Source: Alentia gelatinosa | Lineage: Eukaryota > Annelida > Polychaeta > Phyllodocida > Polynoidae | Assembly: GCA_950022655.1 (NCBI GenBank) | Contig: OX465589.1 | Coordinates: forward strand, 27,023,626 to 27,087,625 | Direction of reading: 5' to 3' | DNA length: 64,000 nt | Shown: piece by piece, positions 23,012 to 34,340 of the stretch | Layout of the letters: each line of letters opens with the position of its first letter | Position numbering within the stretch: the first letter of the stretch is position 1 | Program-made: the position numbers and the translations under genes | The notes under the pieces: generated by a model | The model's database searches: none | What the model saw: only the letters and a program-made list of their open reading frames with translations | What the model was told of the DNA's origin: nothing

Positions 23012-24983
23012 AGGTTGGTGGGTACAAGTGACTACAGGGGCCAGGATGCCCATGGGCTGTATGTCTCTGGGGGGCAAGAATGCCTTGAGGCATTCAGGAA
23101 AGTTTCACTTGTCATGTGACCTAGAGAACTTCTTTTTTGTCATAGTTCAAATTTTTTTGAAACAGTATACAAAATATATTGTATACTGTATATTGAAATC
23201 GTACAGTGTGTATGGGCCTTAAAGTATTACATTGCGGATTCCTGATCAATAATAGTGAGTAAAGTACATATCCTTTTCCTGATGTAGATGACAATGTTCC
23301 ATCGAATTGAGTTAAAAGAGTCATGGATGCTTGTTTTTTGTAGGGCCAATAGGTCCTTTTAACAGTGTTGGTTTAAGGATGATAAAAAGCAATAGGGGTC
23401 AGTTAATGAATCCAAGAGAGTAATCCCCGCCTACCACGCCCGTGAGAATGGGAGCAAGCAGCGTGGGGCTGTGTGTACCGGCCGTCTATTTGGCCTTTAT
23501 AACCTTGGCAACCTTTGCGACCTTGTGTCGTGTATGAGAGGAACGTATAATGCTACAGACCAGGTTAGCTTGCCTCACAGTTGGGACATCCGCAGTGGTC
23601 TAAGCACTGCCATATAAGGGCAGAGAATCAGCTTGGCTGCAACCACCATATGCCACTGCTTTGGATCATCTATATCCACAAGTTAAAGAGACATTTGCCA
23701 ATAACTTGGGGTCATAGACTGTGAGTACTGCTATAACAAAGAGGACTTGTATCATATGAACACTACGGAAGTGAATGTGATTTTGTATGTTGATGAGTAT
23801 TGGTCTGTAACTGTATACTTTGTTATAATATATGTTATGAATACATATCTGTGTATGGTTATCTGTCTTATTAGAATAGAAGATATCTGAATTCTCGTTT
23901 CTGTCACCGGGTTAGCTAGTCTATAAGATTATGCCTTAGCTACTGTACATGTCTCTCTCTCTCCCTGCCTTTCTGCCAGCGCTGATAGATACTGAACATC
24001 TGGAGCTTTCACATCAGTGCCGACTCCGTACACTTACACAAACCTAGCTGTGTGTGTGATGCACAACACACCCTTTAGCCAACCAAACTGACCCAAGTTG
24101 AAATTCCATGCCACTTACCTCAATATTTGGTCAATACACATTCTTACTCTTAACGGCAAGCTTGTAAAACATTTCTGATGTTGACCGCTCTGTGCCTCCA
24201 CCACAACTGCACCGTCAGGTAACCTGGACCATACCTGCAAGCTGCTAACCTACAAGCTTTTGCCATTCTCAAAGGTTTTGGCAAGATTTTAGCACCAGGG
24301 TTTGTTATACATATGCATAACATCAGTGCCTATCTTTGTTTACCTTCATTGGTCAGTTAACTGCAGTATCCAGCAGGAAACTGATGAGCTTTCATTGTTC
24401 CCATACAAATCCCAACATAGCAGCACACTGCCTTGCCTGCAGACGGGGTTTTGCCCAGCCGGAGCTGTGCTGCGTGTGAAGGTTCATTGCATATGCACGC
24501 TATTGAATGAAGAGGGAACTTGTGAAGCACGATAAAGCTGCTAAAGTCCACCAGAACTATCACCCCAGGAGCCAGGTACATATATGTACAGAAAACAAAC
24601 AAAAACGGTGGATCTCTTTGGCAGATACAGGACAAAGACACTGACGAAAGCTGGGATTTATTCTTTATTCTTTACACTATTGTATCCATACATGGAAGGT
24701 TGCATACCCTTTTTATGCTTAAACCGATCGAATATGTGAAATTAGAAAAGAAACCATGCCTCCAGTCATCATACAACGGTTGCTAAGTGAATGCCTGGAT
24801 GCATAAGGCTGCTTCTGTTTTCAGCGTTCCCAGTGACTTCTGTATATTTTGTTCTGATACAAATTCTAACAGCATGTAATTTTCTATAACCCTCCTTTAT
24901 ATGAATTAGTTCCTCTAATGAGTGCATGAAATAACTATTTACCCAAGATCTCAGAGCGATCCAAAGCATTGGTGCTCTCTATC
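23012..24983. other. Non-LINE part of the tandem unit, copy 2
   Basis: Duplicate of 19084-21055; no gene recognised. Confidence 0.5.
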
Positions 24984-26371
24984 ATTTTTTTTGATTTTTT
25001 TTTTTTGGTAAATTTTATTTAGGGAATGCATTTGTACATATACACCGAGTTCGGCAACACTGCCTTTCTTCCACCCGGGCCCTCTGTGGTCCAGAGTACA
25101 GTCAATTTGGTTTCCACATATGATCTAGTTCAAGTCTAGTTTAACAATTTCACAGTAGTACTCTTCATGATGTAATGGGATGTAATGAAGAAAAAAATAA
25201 AAAGTACACAGTAATATATCAGTAAACTATGGTATGGAGACCATTTGTCAGTAGTATTTCGGTTTACAGCATGTAATCATATAAACACCTTATGTTGCAT
25301 ATATACCTACTACTATATAGTCTTTATGTAACACACTCCTTTATCAATCACCATTACGTTTTTCTGAAAACATGAACACAATTACAATCCACTTATATAC
25401 ATTGTCTCTAATCGTACAGAGATTTATATTCGTTCGTACATGTATATATATATATATTCGTTCCTTTGCATACTTTATATACAGTATTCAAGTTGGTATC
25501 TAGGTAAAGTATGGTGGTTGCAGTCACAAACGTACCATTTACCAGTCTTAATAGTTTTTACTTCGATTCAATTAATGTAAGGTCTGAGAATTATTTTCAT
25601 TGGCCGTTGCAGTCACAATCAGTCCATCAGTTTAATTATAGTTTATCTGGTTCAGACAATTCGGAAAGTTTTGCTTAGTAAGCTTTTTAAATTCTTTTTT
25701 TATAAGTTTATTTGTGTACTCTTTTTTTAGGTCGTTCCATATTTTTAGCCCACGTATGTAGAAGGTGTTTTCGAACCATGGATAGTTACTCTTAGGAATT
25801 AATAGCCTCAGACCATTTTTAGCTTTAGTTGGTAGCTGTCTATTATCTATTAGGTCTCCTCTATTTCTAAGCGAGTAGGCATAGTGGAGTAAATGTAGAT
25901 TTCTTCTATCACTTAGATAGCGTAACTTCGATTTGTTATGGAGTTTGTCTGTATTATATCGGGGGTTCGGTCCTAATCTTATATTGTGTATTATTCGAAG
26001 TGATTTGTTTTTAATAATTGTAGATCACTTTTACCGGTTTGGGTTGTTGGCTCATGTATGTAGTCCGCATAATTCAAGTATGGGAGGATATAACTTTTAT
26101 ATATAGTAAGTGCTGTAGATGGTGTTATTAAATGTCGTATTTTTCTTAGAAGGAATAGTTTGTCAGATACTCGTTTCTTAACGTTCAGTCTATGTTTGGG
26201 AAAATCAAGCTTAGAGTCTATTAATAAACCCAAATAGTTATATTCTTTCACTTGGTCAAGTTTGTGATTCTTTAAGGTAATTCCTAGATTTTCGTCTCTC
26301 CCTCTTTCCCTGGCTAACTTGTCGTATATGAGAATTTGGGTCTTTTTTTCATTTATGGTCTTTTTTGTCAT
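24984..26371 (-). mobile_element. Core-deleted LINE, copy 3, truncated
   Basis: 3' tail (AATAAA and A-rich, minus strand) at about 24984-25020, then the same 3' region and thumb domain up to an open start near 26371 (NEKKTQILIYDKLARERG). A base is lost near 26010, breaking the frame (25991-26371 survives). The 5' linker is missing: the sequence jumps from the equivalent of 22433 to that of about 23131, a ~700-bp deletion. Confidence 0.75.
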
Positions 26372-26408
26372 AGTTCAAATTTTTTTGAAACAGTATACAA
26401 AATATATT
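25703..26408. repeat. 3,928-bp tandem unit, copy 3, partial
   Basis: Homology to the unit continues with the internal deletion and ends at 26408, in the middle of the palindrome that in the full units lies around 19233-19261 and 23161-23189. Confidence 0.85.
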
Positions 26409-26493
26409 GTTCTCCACATATATCTTTCCATATTTTACACAAACTCTTTAAAATAGTTCTTTGTTTATTGGAAAATGCCTGAATATATCTTGA

Positions 26494-26593
26494 ATGCCTG
26501 TAGGCATTCTCCCCCCTGTGTACATAATGCCTGTAGGTATTTTCGCCCCCATGTACATAATGCCTGCAGGCAATTTTGCCCTGAATGGGTTAA
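26494..26593 (-). repeat. Three palindromes (33-bp period) ending at a TTAA-CCC terminus
   Basis: ATGCCTGTAGGCAT at 26494, ATGCCTGTAGGTAT at 26527 and ATGCCTGCAGGCAA at 26560, with linkers rich in CCCCC(T/A)TGTACATA. The array runs to GCCCTGAATGGG and TTAA (26590-26593). Read from the minus strand: TTAACCCATTCAGGGC. One end of a non-autonomous piggyBac-like element; its other end is not identified. Confidence 0.65.
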
Positions 26594-27385
26594 CTCCATT
26601 AAACATCCTGTATTTTCTTTTATGAAGTTGGCGAGTCATACAATCGTGTATACCGTATCCACTACTATTTTATAAATATAAGTTGGCTTCTCGGGCTTCT
26701 GTCAAACATCATATGTTTTAGGGTTTTTTTACGGTTAGCATTGGTAAGTGCTTATCTTCTGGATCAGAAACTCTTCGAGGCTCGCATGTTCCGAGGGCCC
26801 TAAGAGCTACCCGAATAAACCTTGATGAGCTATGGCAAATGAGATTGGGGTGAGCCTAATTTGCACCCTAATTTGAATATACTGAACGTCTACTCGCACA
26901 CCAAGGGGTGGGGCGTGGTGGGGAGGTACCATGGAGCGACCTTTGAACTGATTGCGGAGTCTCGAACAATTCTCAGCCACTCTAGCGCTGCTCTGGAACT
27001 GCTCTGGAACTGGTTGGAACTGGCGAAGCTACATGGAGTAAGTACTTTCAGGAGCCAAAACGCACTTGGGAGGCGTTGATGCTTTACATTCCTTATGGGT
27101 TCAGGATTCTGGCTTGCAGCACTTTGGGAGGTAATTGAGGATGAAGCTACTTTGACGCTTCATGTAAAGCCAAATAGCCATATCAAGATTTTCTGCATAA
27201 GGTAGACAGACGTGCTGCGTTGTAATAAGTTATGAAAGTGGGTTCATCCACCGTCTGTTGGTGGTGACCGTGACAGGCAGGGGACCAGTGAGTGGACGTA
27301 TCCCGCACCAAATTTTCAACTTCCGGGACCGTTTCGAAAGGCAAAACAGACAGCAAAACAGACTCCCCCAAATGCCCGCAATAGC
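26594..27385. other. No recognised feature
   Basis: Unique-looking sequence with short frames only (for example 26861-27079 plus). A short direct repeat, CTGCTCTGGAACTG, occurs near 26990-27010. Confidence 0.4.
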
Positions 27386-28384
27386 CTTCACTCAATAGTC
27401 CTCACTCACCAGTCTACACTCACCAGTCCTCACTGAACAATACTCACTCACCAGTACTCACCAGTTCTCATTCACCAGTCCTCACTCACCAGTTCTCACT
27501 CAACAGTTCTCACTCACCAGTCCTCATTTAACAGTATTCACTTACGAGTATCAATCAGTTCTCACTCAACTGTTCTCACTCGACAGTTCTCACTCACCAG
27601 TCCCCATTTAATGGTACTCAATCACAATTATCAATCAGTTCTCACTCACCAGTTCTCACTCACCAGTCCTCATTTAACGGTACTCAATCACAAGTAACAA
27701 TCAGTTCTCACTCACGAGTTCTTACCAGTTCTCACTCACTAGTCCTCATTTAACAGTACTCAATCACGAGTATCAATCAGTTCTCACTCAACAGTTCTCA
27801 CTCAACAGTTCTCAATCACCAGTCCTCACTCACCAGTTCTCACCAGTTCTCACTCACCAGTCCTCATTCAACAGTACTCAATCATGAGTATCAATCAGTT
27901 CTCACTCACCAGTTCTCACTTACCAGTGCTCACTCAACAGTTCTCACTCAACAGTTCTCACTCAACAGTTCCAATTTAATGGTACTCAATCACAAGTATC
28001 AATCAGTTCTCACTCAACTGTTCTCATTTAACAGTGCTCACTCACCAGTTTCCACCAGTGCTCACTCACCAGTCCACACTTAACAGTCTTCACTCACCAG
28101 TACTCATTTACCAGTCTTCACTCACCAGCCCTAACTCGCTAGTCTGCACACAACAGTCCTCTAACAACAGTACTCCCTCACCAGTACTTACTCACTAGTC
28201 CTAACTCACCAGCCCTGACTCACTAGTATGCAGTCAACAATTCTCACTCCTCAGTCCATACTCAACAGTCCTCCCACAACAATCCATACTCACCAGTCCT
28301 CACTCACTGGTCCTCTCTCACCAGTCTTCACTCAACAGAACTCACTCAACATTCCGCACTCAACAGTCCTCACCCAACAGTACT
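27386..28384. repeat. 14-bp minisatellite, left arm of a large palindrome
   Basis: About 70 units of CAGT-(C/T)CTCACTCA(C/A) on the plus strand. A longer motif with ATCAATCAGTTCTC recurs near 27551, 27631, 27697, 27773, 27891 and 27999, showing irregular higher-order structure. The unit is the reverse complement of the array at 28650-29672. Confidence 0.92.
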
Positions 28385-28388
28385 TAAA

Positions 28389-28531
28389 GAATACAGGCTT
28401 AGGCTGCATGGACGTCGTTTTGTACGTGGTCCTAGGTCAAGTTGTACATCCTGACCTCGTAGAGCGAAGGACGTACAACTAGACCTAGGACCAAGTACAA
28501 AACTACGTCAATCGTAGCCTAGACTGTATTC
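28389..28531. mobile_element. Foldback element between the two inverted minisatellites
   Basis: Arms 28389-28447 and 28473-28531 (59 bp each) pair almost completely: GAATACAGGCTTAGGCTGCA at one end, GGTCCTAGGT(C) in the middle, GTTGTAC next to the 25-base loop. It lies near the symmetry axis of the palindromic minisatellites. Confidence 0.85.
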
Positions 28532-28649
28532 TATCTATTATATACCCTCAAATCGTTATAATTAGTTTCGCTGGTTCTTATGTGAAATATACGATCGGGA
28601 ACAAGTTGACTACTTCCTGTTTCGCGCACCCGGTGCCCGTACACTAAAG

Positions 28650-29672
28650 TAAGTGAGTGCTGGTGAGTGAGAACTGGTGAGTCCTATTGAGTGAAGTCTG
28701 TTGAGTGAGGGCTGGTTGAGTGCAGACTGTTGAGTGAGGACTGGTGAGTGAGGACTGGTGAGTGAGGACTGGTGAGTGAGAACTGGTGAGTGAGGACTGG
28801 TGAGTGGGGCCTGGTGAGTGAGGACTGGTGAGTGAGTACTGGTGAGTGCAGACTGGTGAGGGAGGACTTGTAAGTAAGGACTGTTGAGTGCAGACTGTTG
28901 AGTGAGGACTGTTGAGTGAGGACTGGAGAGTGAGGACTGGTGAGTGAGGACTGGTGAGTGAGGACTGGTGAGTGAGGACTGGTGATTGAAAAATGGTTGG
29001 TACTTGTGAGTGAGTACTGTTGAGTGAGGACTGTTGAGTGAGGACTGTTAAGTGTGGGCTGGTGAGAGACCACTGGTGAAGACTGGTGAGTGAGTACTGT
29101 TATGTGAGGACTGTTGAGTGAGAACTGGTGGATACGGGTGAGTGAGTGGTGTTGAGTGAGGACTGTTGAGTGAGGACTGTTGAGTGAGGACTGTTGGGTG
29201 AGGACTGGTGAGTGCAGACTGATGAGTGAGTACTGGTGAGTGAGGACTGGTGGGTGAGGACTGGTGATTTAGAACTGGTTGGTACTGGTGAGTGAGTACT
29301 GGTAAGAGACGACTGTTGAGTGAGAACTGGTGAATACGGGTGAGTGAGTAGTGTTGAGTGTGGACTGGTGAGTGCAGACTGATGAGTGAGGACTGGTGAG
29401 TGAAGACTGGTGAGTGAGGACTGGTGAGTGAGAACTGGTTGGTACTGGTGAGTGAGTACTGTTAAGAGACGACTGTTGAGTGAGAACTGGTGAATACGGG
29501 TGAGGGAGTAGTGTTGAGTGTGGACTGGTGAGTGCAGACTGATGAGTGAGGACTGGTGAGTGAGGACTGGTGGGTGAGGACTGGTGAGTGAGTACTTTTC
29601 ATTGGGGATTGTCGAGTTTGGACTGGTGAGTAAGGACTGGTGAGTGAGGACTGGTGAGTTTGGACTGGGGAG
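28650..29672. repeat. 14-bp minisatellite, right arm of the palindrome
   Basis: GTGAGTGAGGACTG and variants in tandem, reverse complement of the left arm. A higher-order block of 160 bp (starting GAACTGGTTGGTACTGG) occurs at 29272 and 29432. Open frames in it, such as 28684-29073 minus, are repeat artefacts. Confidence 0.92.
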
Positions 29673-29734
29673 TTTCTTATAACGGAACGCTATCGTGAAG
29701 CGTTTCGGAAGCCTGTCAGGCCATGTCGAGGCCT

Positions 29735-29790
29735 GTCAGAGCGTGTCCGAGCGTGTCCGAGCGTGTCAGGGTGTGTCAGAGCGTCTTTTT
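29735..29790. repeat. Short ~10-bp tandem repeat (GAGCGTGTCC)
   Basis: Four to five imperfect units of GAGCGTGTC(C/A). Confidence 0.7.
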
Positions 29791-31010
29791 GGTGGTCCAC
29801 TATCACATGCTTCAGCTTCAGCTAAGATACCCCTTTGGGCTGTCGTCCCTTTGGGAGAGTTTGAGACGACCTAGGACAGTGTGGACGACATTCCTTCATT
29901 GGACGAGGTTCTTGTTGAACGAAACTTTCTCATGGCAGGTCTCTCGTATCGTACGTGGCCTGTCCCTGGACGAGCGAGAGACTTGTTGAACGAGACTGGC
30001 TGGACGACCACCGTACGAGCTTTCAAACTCTCGTTCGTCCGATGTTAAACAGACCCCAGAATCGTGGTAGGTGGGGGCTTTTTCCAGATATTATTATAAT
30101 CATATTGAAAAATATAACTATGATAAACTCATTATTCCGATATAAAGCTATTATTTTTATACTCATATACTTAATCAAATAATATCATATTTACACCGAT
30201 TCCAGAATTTCGTCATTATCCACAAAGTATTTCACCCGCAAGGGATATTTTTCCATCAAATCCGCTACAATAGGCTATGATGGGCTATGAAAAATCCAAC
30301 TTGATGGATTTCATCGGGACCTCTACGATTGGCATTTTCAATCGCAGCCTATCGTGAGGGGTCGTAGACGGAATCGCAGAAACCTGTTGCACCTACCATG
30401 GTTTTTGCTGACCTCACGATAGAATCGGTATGGTAAAGAAGTGTAGTATATAAAACATCCAAGGCCTGGAATAGTCTAAATGAATAAACTAGATCGATAG
30501 AAGCATGTGATAATTTTACCAAATTTTACCAAATTTTACCAAAGGAAACCTCACTACCCTTCGGCTAACTTACTGGGAGTTGTATTTTTCCATATCTCAA
30601 ACCCTCCTCCTCTACAATAAGAAAATAACATGAAAACATAGATGAAGTGTATAAACCATATAGTCTTACTTTCGTTTCCTACTATACACCTATGGCTATG
30701 CCTAAAAATACTCCAAATACCAACCTCTGGTATGCAAGTGGTAGTTGAAGCGTACCAGCATACTGTGCCGGTATGGCGCCATACCACCATACTTTGAACA
30801 CTCAATCTGATTGGTTAAGAAAATCAACTGACCTATTTATGACGCGATGCCGCGACATCGCGGTGCCTTGCGTAAACAATTGTTACAAAATGTAAACAAA
30901 GTCGATCGTAAGCAAATGATTATTCAAACATATGCTATTTGTGGGTATATATGAAAATATAGAAAATAATGACCAAACAAGACTAGCATAGCGATGCACA
31001 GCAATCTAAT
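29791..31010. other. No recognised gene
   Basis: Contains a threefold AATTTTACCA repeat (30513-30543), a 16-bp perfect palindrome GGTATGGCGCCATACC near 30770 and a GATGCCGCGACATCGCGGTGCC hairpin near 30847. No coding sequence supported. Confidence 0.45.
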
Positions 31011-31734
31011 TACCTACCACATATAAAACGTGTAATTTTCGGTAACATCCGCTTGAAGAGTCTCCCGCACATAGAGACAGAGTGAACCCGACCTAGGGTT
31101 GGAGACTGAAGGCCCACAAGAGTGAGAATCTCGTGTAGTGCATAACTCAAACCTGCTATCTATTTTTGTATTTCTCTACACAGATGTACTTCTATCCTTA
31201 TTATACATGTATTGCCATACTGAAAACATAATTTAAAACTGTAGTTTTCTTATCACCTTTTCTCGTGAGAAACCAATGAGACTTCAACCTTTCGCTGGTT
31301 ACCTACTATATTTAAAACGGTAGAATTCCGTCGAATCCGCTTGGAGAATCTCCCGCACATAGGGACATAGTGAACTAAACTTAGGCTTGGAGACTGAGCG
31401 GCCGCGAGAGTGAGAATCTCGTGGAGGGAAAAACTAGAATCTGTTCTTCTTTTTTGTAGATCTATTGGCAGAAGTATCTTTTCTCTTATGATTTATTTCG
31501 GGTCATGCCAAAATCAAAGTTTAGTAATGTCGTTTTCTTTATCTGCCAGTCTCGAGAGATCACTACGCTGGATGCCGGCAAGATATCTGTGTCATACGAA
31601 ATGATAACCGCAAATTTCCGATTGTTCCCCATTCACCCGCTAGAGGACACCACGGCAGGTGGTAACCCTTTCAAAACTCTGCTGATTCCCCCACCCACCA
31701 CCAGTCTAAGTATTTGTGCCGTTCTAAACACCTG

Positions 31735-31805
31735 GCTCTATGGAGCAGTCAGCAGAGTGATCGGCTGGGGATGTGAGTGCCGGGTATTCGAATCCCGCTT
31801 TGGCC
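31735..31805 (+). other. Possible tRNA-derived (SINE-like) segment
   Basis: TGGAGCAGTCAGC..GATCGG resembles a degenerate A box and GGGTATTCGAATCCC a degenerate B box / T-arm of a tRNA gene, about 45 bp apart. I cannot fold a full cloverleaf with a proper acceptor stem, so this is at most a SINE head or pseudo-tRNA. Confidence 0.25.
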
Positions 31806-32232
31806 GTTCGAATTTTCGTTTTTCTATATTTTTCCTCCTAACTCGGACTCGACGAAGTCGCTAGTTACCTACCTATTATAAAACGTGTAAATTCCGATAA
31901 CATCCGCTTGGAGATCTTCCCGCACATAGAGACAGAGTGAACCAGACATAGGGTTGGAGACTGAAGCACCACGGGAGTGAGATTCTCGTACAATGCCTAA
32001 CTGAATCCTGCTATTTTTTTTGTTTTCCTCTCCACAGATGTACTTCTATTCTTATGATTTGTTTTTTGCCATACTGAAAACATAATTTAAAACTGTAGTT
32101 TTGCAATCTCATTGGCCTGAGATCAATCTGTGAGATTATTGCGCTGGTTGCCGGTAAAAGTACCTGTGTCACATGAAATAATACACACGTACACATATTC
32201 TGTAGTGCAGCCGACTTTCACCAGGTGGCGTG

Positions 32233-32343
32233 AAACTAGCGACTTCGTCGTGATTTGAGAAAAATGACCACAACGCTAGCAGTTATTATCTTTATGTAAC
32301 ACACACCGCGAAGCGCACAGGGCAACGACGAAGTCGCTAGTAA
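32233..32343. repeat. Small foldback with 17-bp perfect inverted repeat
   Basis: ACTAGCGACTTCGTCGT at 32233 and its exact reverse complement at about 32327-32343 bound a roughly 110-bp sequence. A lone copy of the same end (CGACGAAGTCGCTAGTTA) sits at 31849-31866. Confidence 0.75.
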
Positions 32344-32769
32344 CTAGCATATGAAGTGTCAAGCAATATTACGATACATAGCAACACGAGTGCGTGTAAT
32401 AACGGAAATACGTAAATAAATCATAAATAATCAATATCAGTACAAAAAAAATCAGACAGGAAATTAATGAATAATATTATGAGACTAATTTTCGCAAAAC
32501 CAAGAATTTTCTAATAGTTTGAATTCTATTTACGAAATCGTGGCTATGAATGCTTCGATAACGCCGTTAATGAGGTCAAGTAGTCCCCTCCCGGATGTTC
32601 TGCAGTAAGTTGTGTCTAAGACTCTGGTTGGAGAGTAAATATCGCACATGCGCGTAGTGCCTAGCAGAAAATAACTTCCGCACTACCAGTCGTGTTTGAT
32701 TTTTGCTTCGATGTCAACTTATTTTGGTAAGTTATTGCATATCTACGAGTTATTACAGGTGTATAGTAC

Positions 32770-32938
32770 AAGTGAAACTTGTTAACCTAATCGGGATGGC
32801 ATATCGTACCTTGTTACTATCGGTAACCTTGTTACTATCGGTAAAATTATCGCATTCGCTCTCCGAGCTCATGCGATAATTTTACCAATAGTAACGCGGT
32901 ACGATATGCCATCCCAATTAGGTTAACTAGTTTCCCTT
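32770..32938. repeat. Foldback with ~67-bp arms
   Basis: Left arm 32770-32854 and right arm 32872-32938 pair (GTTAACCTAATCGGGATGGC ... TTACC..AATTATCGCA). The left arm contains an 18-bp tandem duplication (CCTTGTTACTATCGGTAA) that the right arm lacks. Loop about 17 bases. Confidence 0.85.
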
Positions 32939-34241
32939 AAGTACTATCCAGTGAATGAAAAGATGTATACTATGAAATAACCTGTTACAGCTTAGTGATG
33001 TGCTGCCTGTTACCTTTAAAAATATACAGAGACCCTACCAAAGTTGTCTGCATGGCCCTGAAGCCTATCAATTATTCTAATAGTCCACTCCAGAATGAAT
33101 AACAACGTAAAAAAACTGCCTGCAAAAGATACACCTAACAAGTAAACAGTCTCTCTCAATGCGAGCTGACATATTTAGCCTGCGTTTGTAACCCGAGACC
33201 ATACATACGCCTACGTTTCCCGTGTACGTCATTAGGTTCATCGAGTACAAGTGTTACATAGGGTTTTTGAGACCTGTTTAGCTTCGGGGCAGCATTGAGT
33301 CGAGCCTGTTTTAATTGTACAAACTAACAATGATTGGCGGCGGTCTGTTGCTACGCTCTACAGAACGATATGATCTTTGAGCACCTCCATTCTCTCTGTT
33401 CTGTTTAAGATATCAGAAAACGGTTTTCAGATCTATAATCCCTCTGTCTCACCTACAAATCTATATTAGCACTTGTCAATTGGACAAAGGGATGGATAGT
33501 ATCGCTATTTGGATGGCCTACGCAGCACGATGGTGTTCTCACTGGTGACATGACATTTTTATTTACAACGGTCATTCTGCCTCTGATAGCGCTCCATATA
33601 CAGTATACCGGTTTAACATGCATATTTTAAGTAAAAATAAATTATTTTAATAATGTGACATATTATACACCGAAGTCAAAAGGAAACCACATTTAGCATG
33701 AATAATCAGATGACTCAATTTCATTTCAGAGATACAATAGAAGATAGAGGCGGGTGTAGAATAAGAACATGATCCTAAATGAAACCCACACTTTACTTAC
33801 GAAGACCGGAAAAGGGAATGTACATATTACGGAATATCGTTCTGGAATTCTTTGTCTCGGGAAATAGAAAGAAACTATTATTTAGTTCGCAATGATAGGT
33901 GAATTACATGTTGTTTTATGCCGAAGCCGGAATCTGGCAGGAAGATCAGTATAGAACCTGAGATTATTCGATGCTGATCGCTAGGGATCTCAGCTATAGG
34001 GATCATTTTAGCTAAAAAACATATCCTCCGCCTTTTACAAGGCGTTCTTCCTTGGATTAATCCAACAGATTGCTCTCCAATCTCGACGGATCTCAGCCAG
34101 CGATCATCACTTCTGAAAAACAGCCCCCAGGTGACAGGGGCTGTTTGCAGTTGATAATACAAGCACCATCTTCAGAGATCATTTTCCTTTGAATATGAAA
34201 AGAAATCTGAACTTTTGATTTAGACCCTTTGCATGGCATAC
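32939..34241. other. No recognised feature
   Basis: Unique-looking sequence; the minus frame at 33878-34162 has no recognisable domain. A CAGCCCC/GGGGCTG stem lies near 34121-34143. Confidence 0.4.
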
Positions 34242-34340
34242 CTGTGATGTGGCATCTCCTGGAATGGACACCTCACCTGAGGAGATGAGCTTCACCAGGA
34301 CAAAGAGCATGGCTCCGATGTGACCACAGGCCTGGCAGTT
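34242..34340 (-). CDS. Candidate host exon, SWIM-like zinc-finger half
   Basis: A 99-bp in-frame block on the minus strand bounded by TTTTAAG (acceptor side, 34341-34343) and GTATGC (donor, from 34241). It reads NCQACGHIGAMLFVLVK and then a short linear part. CxxCGH(I/V)GA(M/L)LF resembles the second half (CxH) of SWIM zinc fingers seen in proteins with YqaJ-type nucleases in invertebrates. Resemblance is by motif only, and I see no neighbouring exons in the window, so this may be an isolated or dead exon. Confidence 0.35.

Larger units (their letters stand above)
21775..25702. repeat. 3,928-bp tandem unit, copy 2
   Basis: Near-identical to copy 1 over its whole length. Differences are single bases, for example near 20500/24460 (CAGCTGG versus CAGCCGG) and an extra TA in the (TA)n near 21510. 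Confidence 0.93.
31011..32343. repeat. Three diverged direct repeats
   Basis: The block starting GGTTACCTAC / TATAAAACGTGTAATTT and running through CCGCTTGGAGAATCTCCCGC, a GGTTGGAGACTGA word and GAGTGAGAATCTCGT recurs at about 31014, 31302 and 31868. Copies two and three are longer and both end in GACGAAGTCGCTAGT. Copy two carries an extra tRNA-like stretch. Looks like a cluster of the same non-coding transposable element or an old tandem duplication. Confidence 0.75.

Noticed and set aside
28684..29073. 129-residue Ser/Thr/His/Gln-rich frame
   Set aside because: Translation of the 14-bp minisatellite on the minus strand, not a gene.
31735..31805. Functional tRNA gene
   Set aside because: Only B-box-like and weak A-box-like words; no convincing acceptor or anticodon stem.
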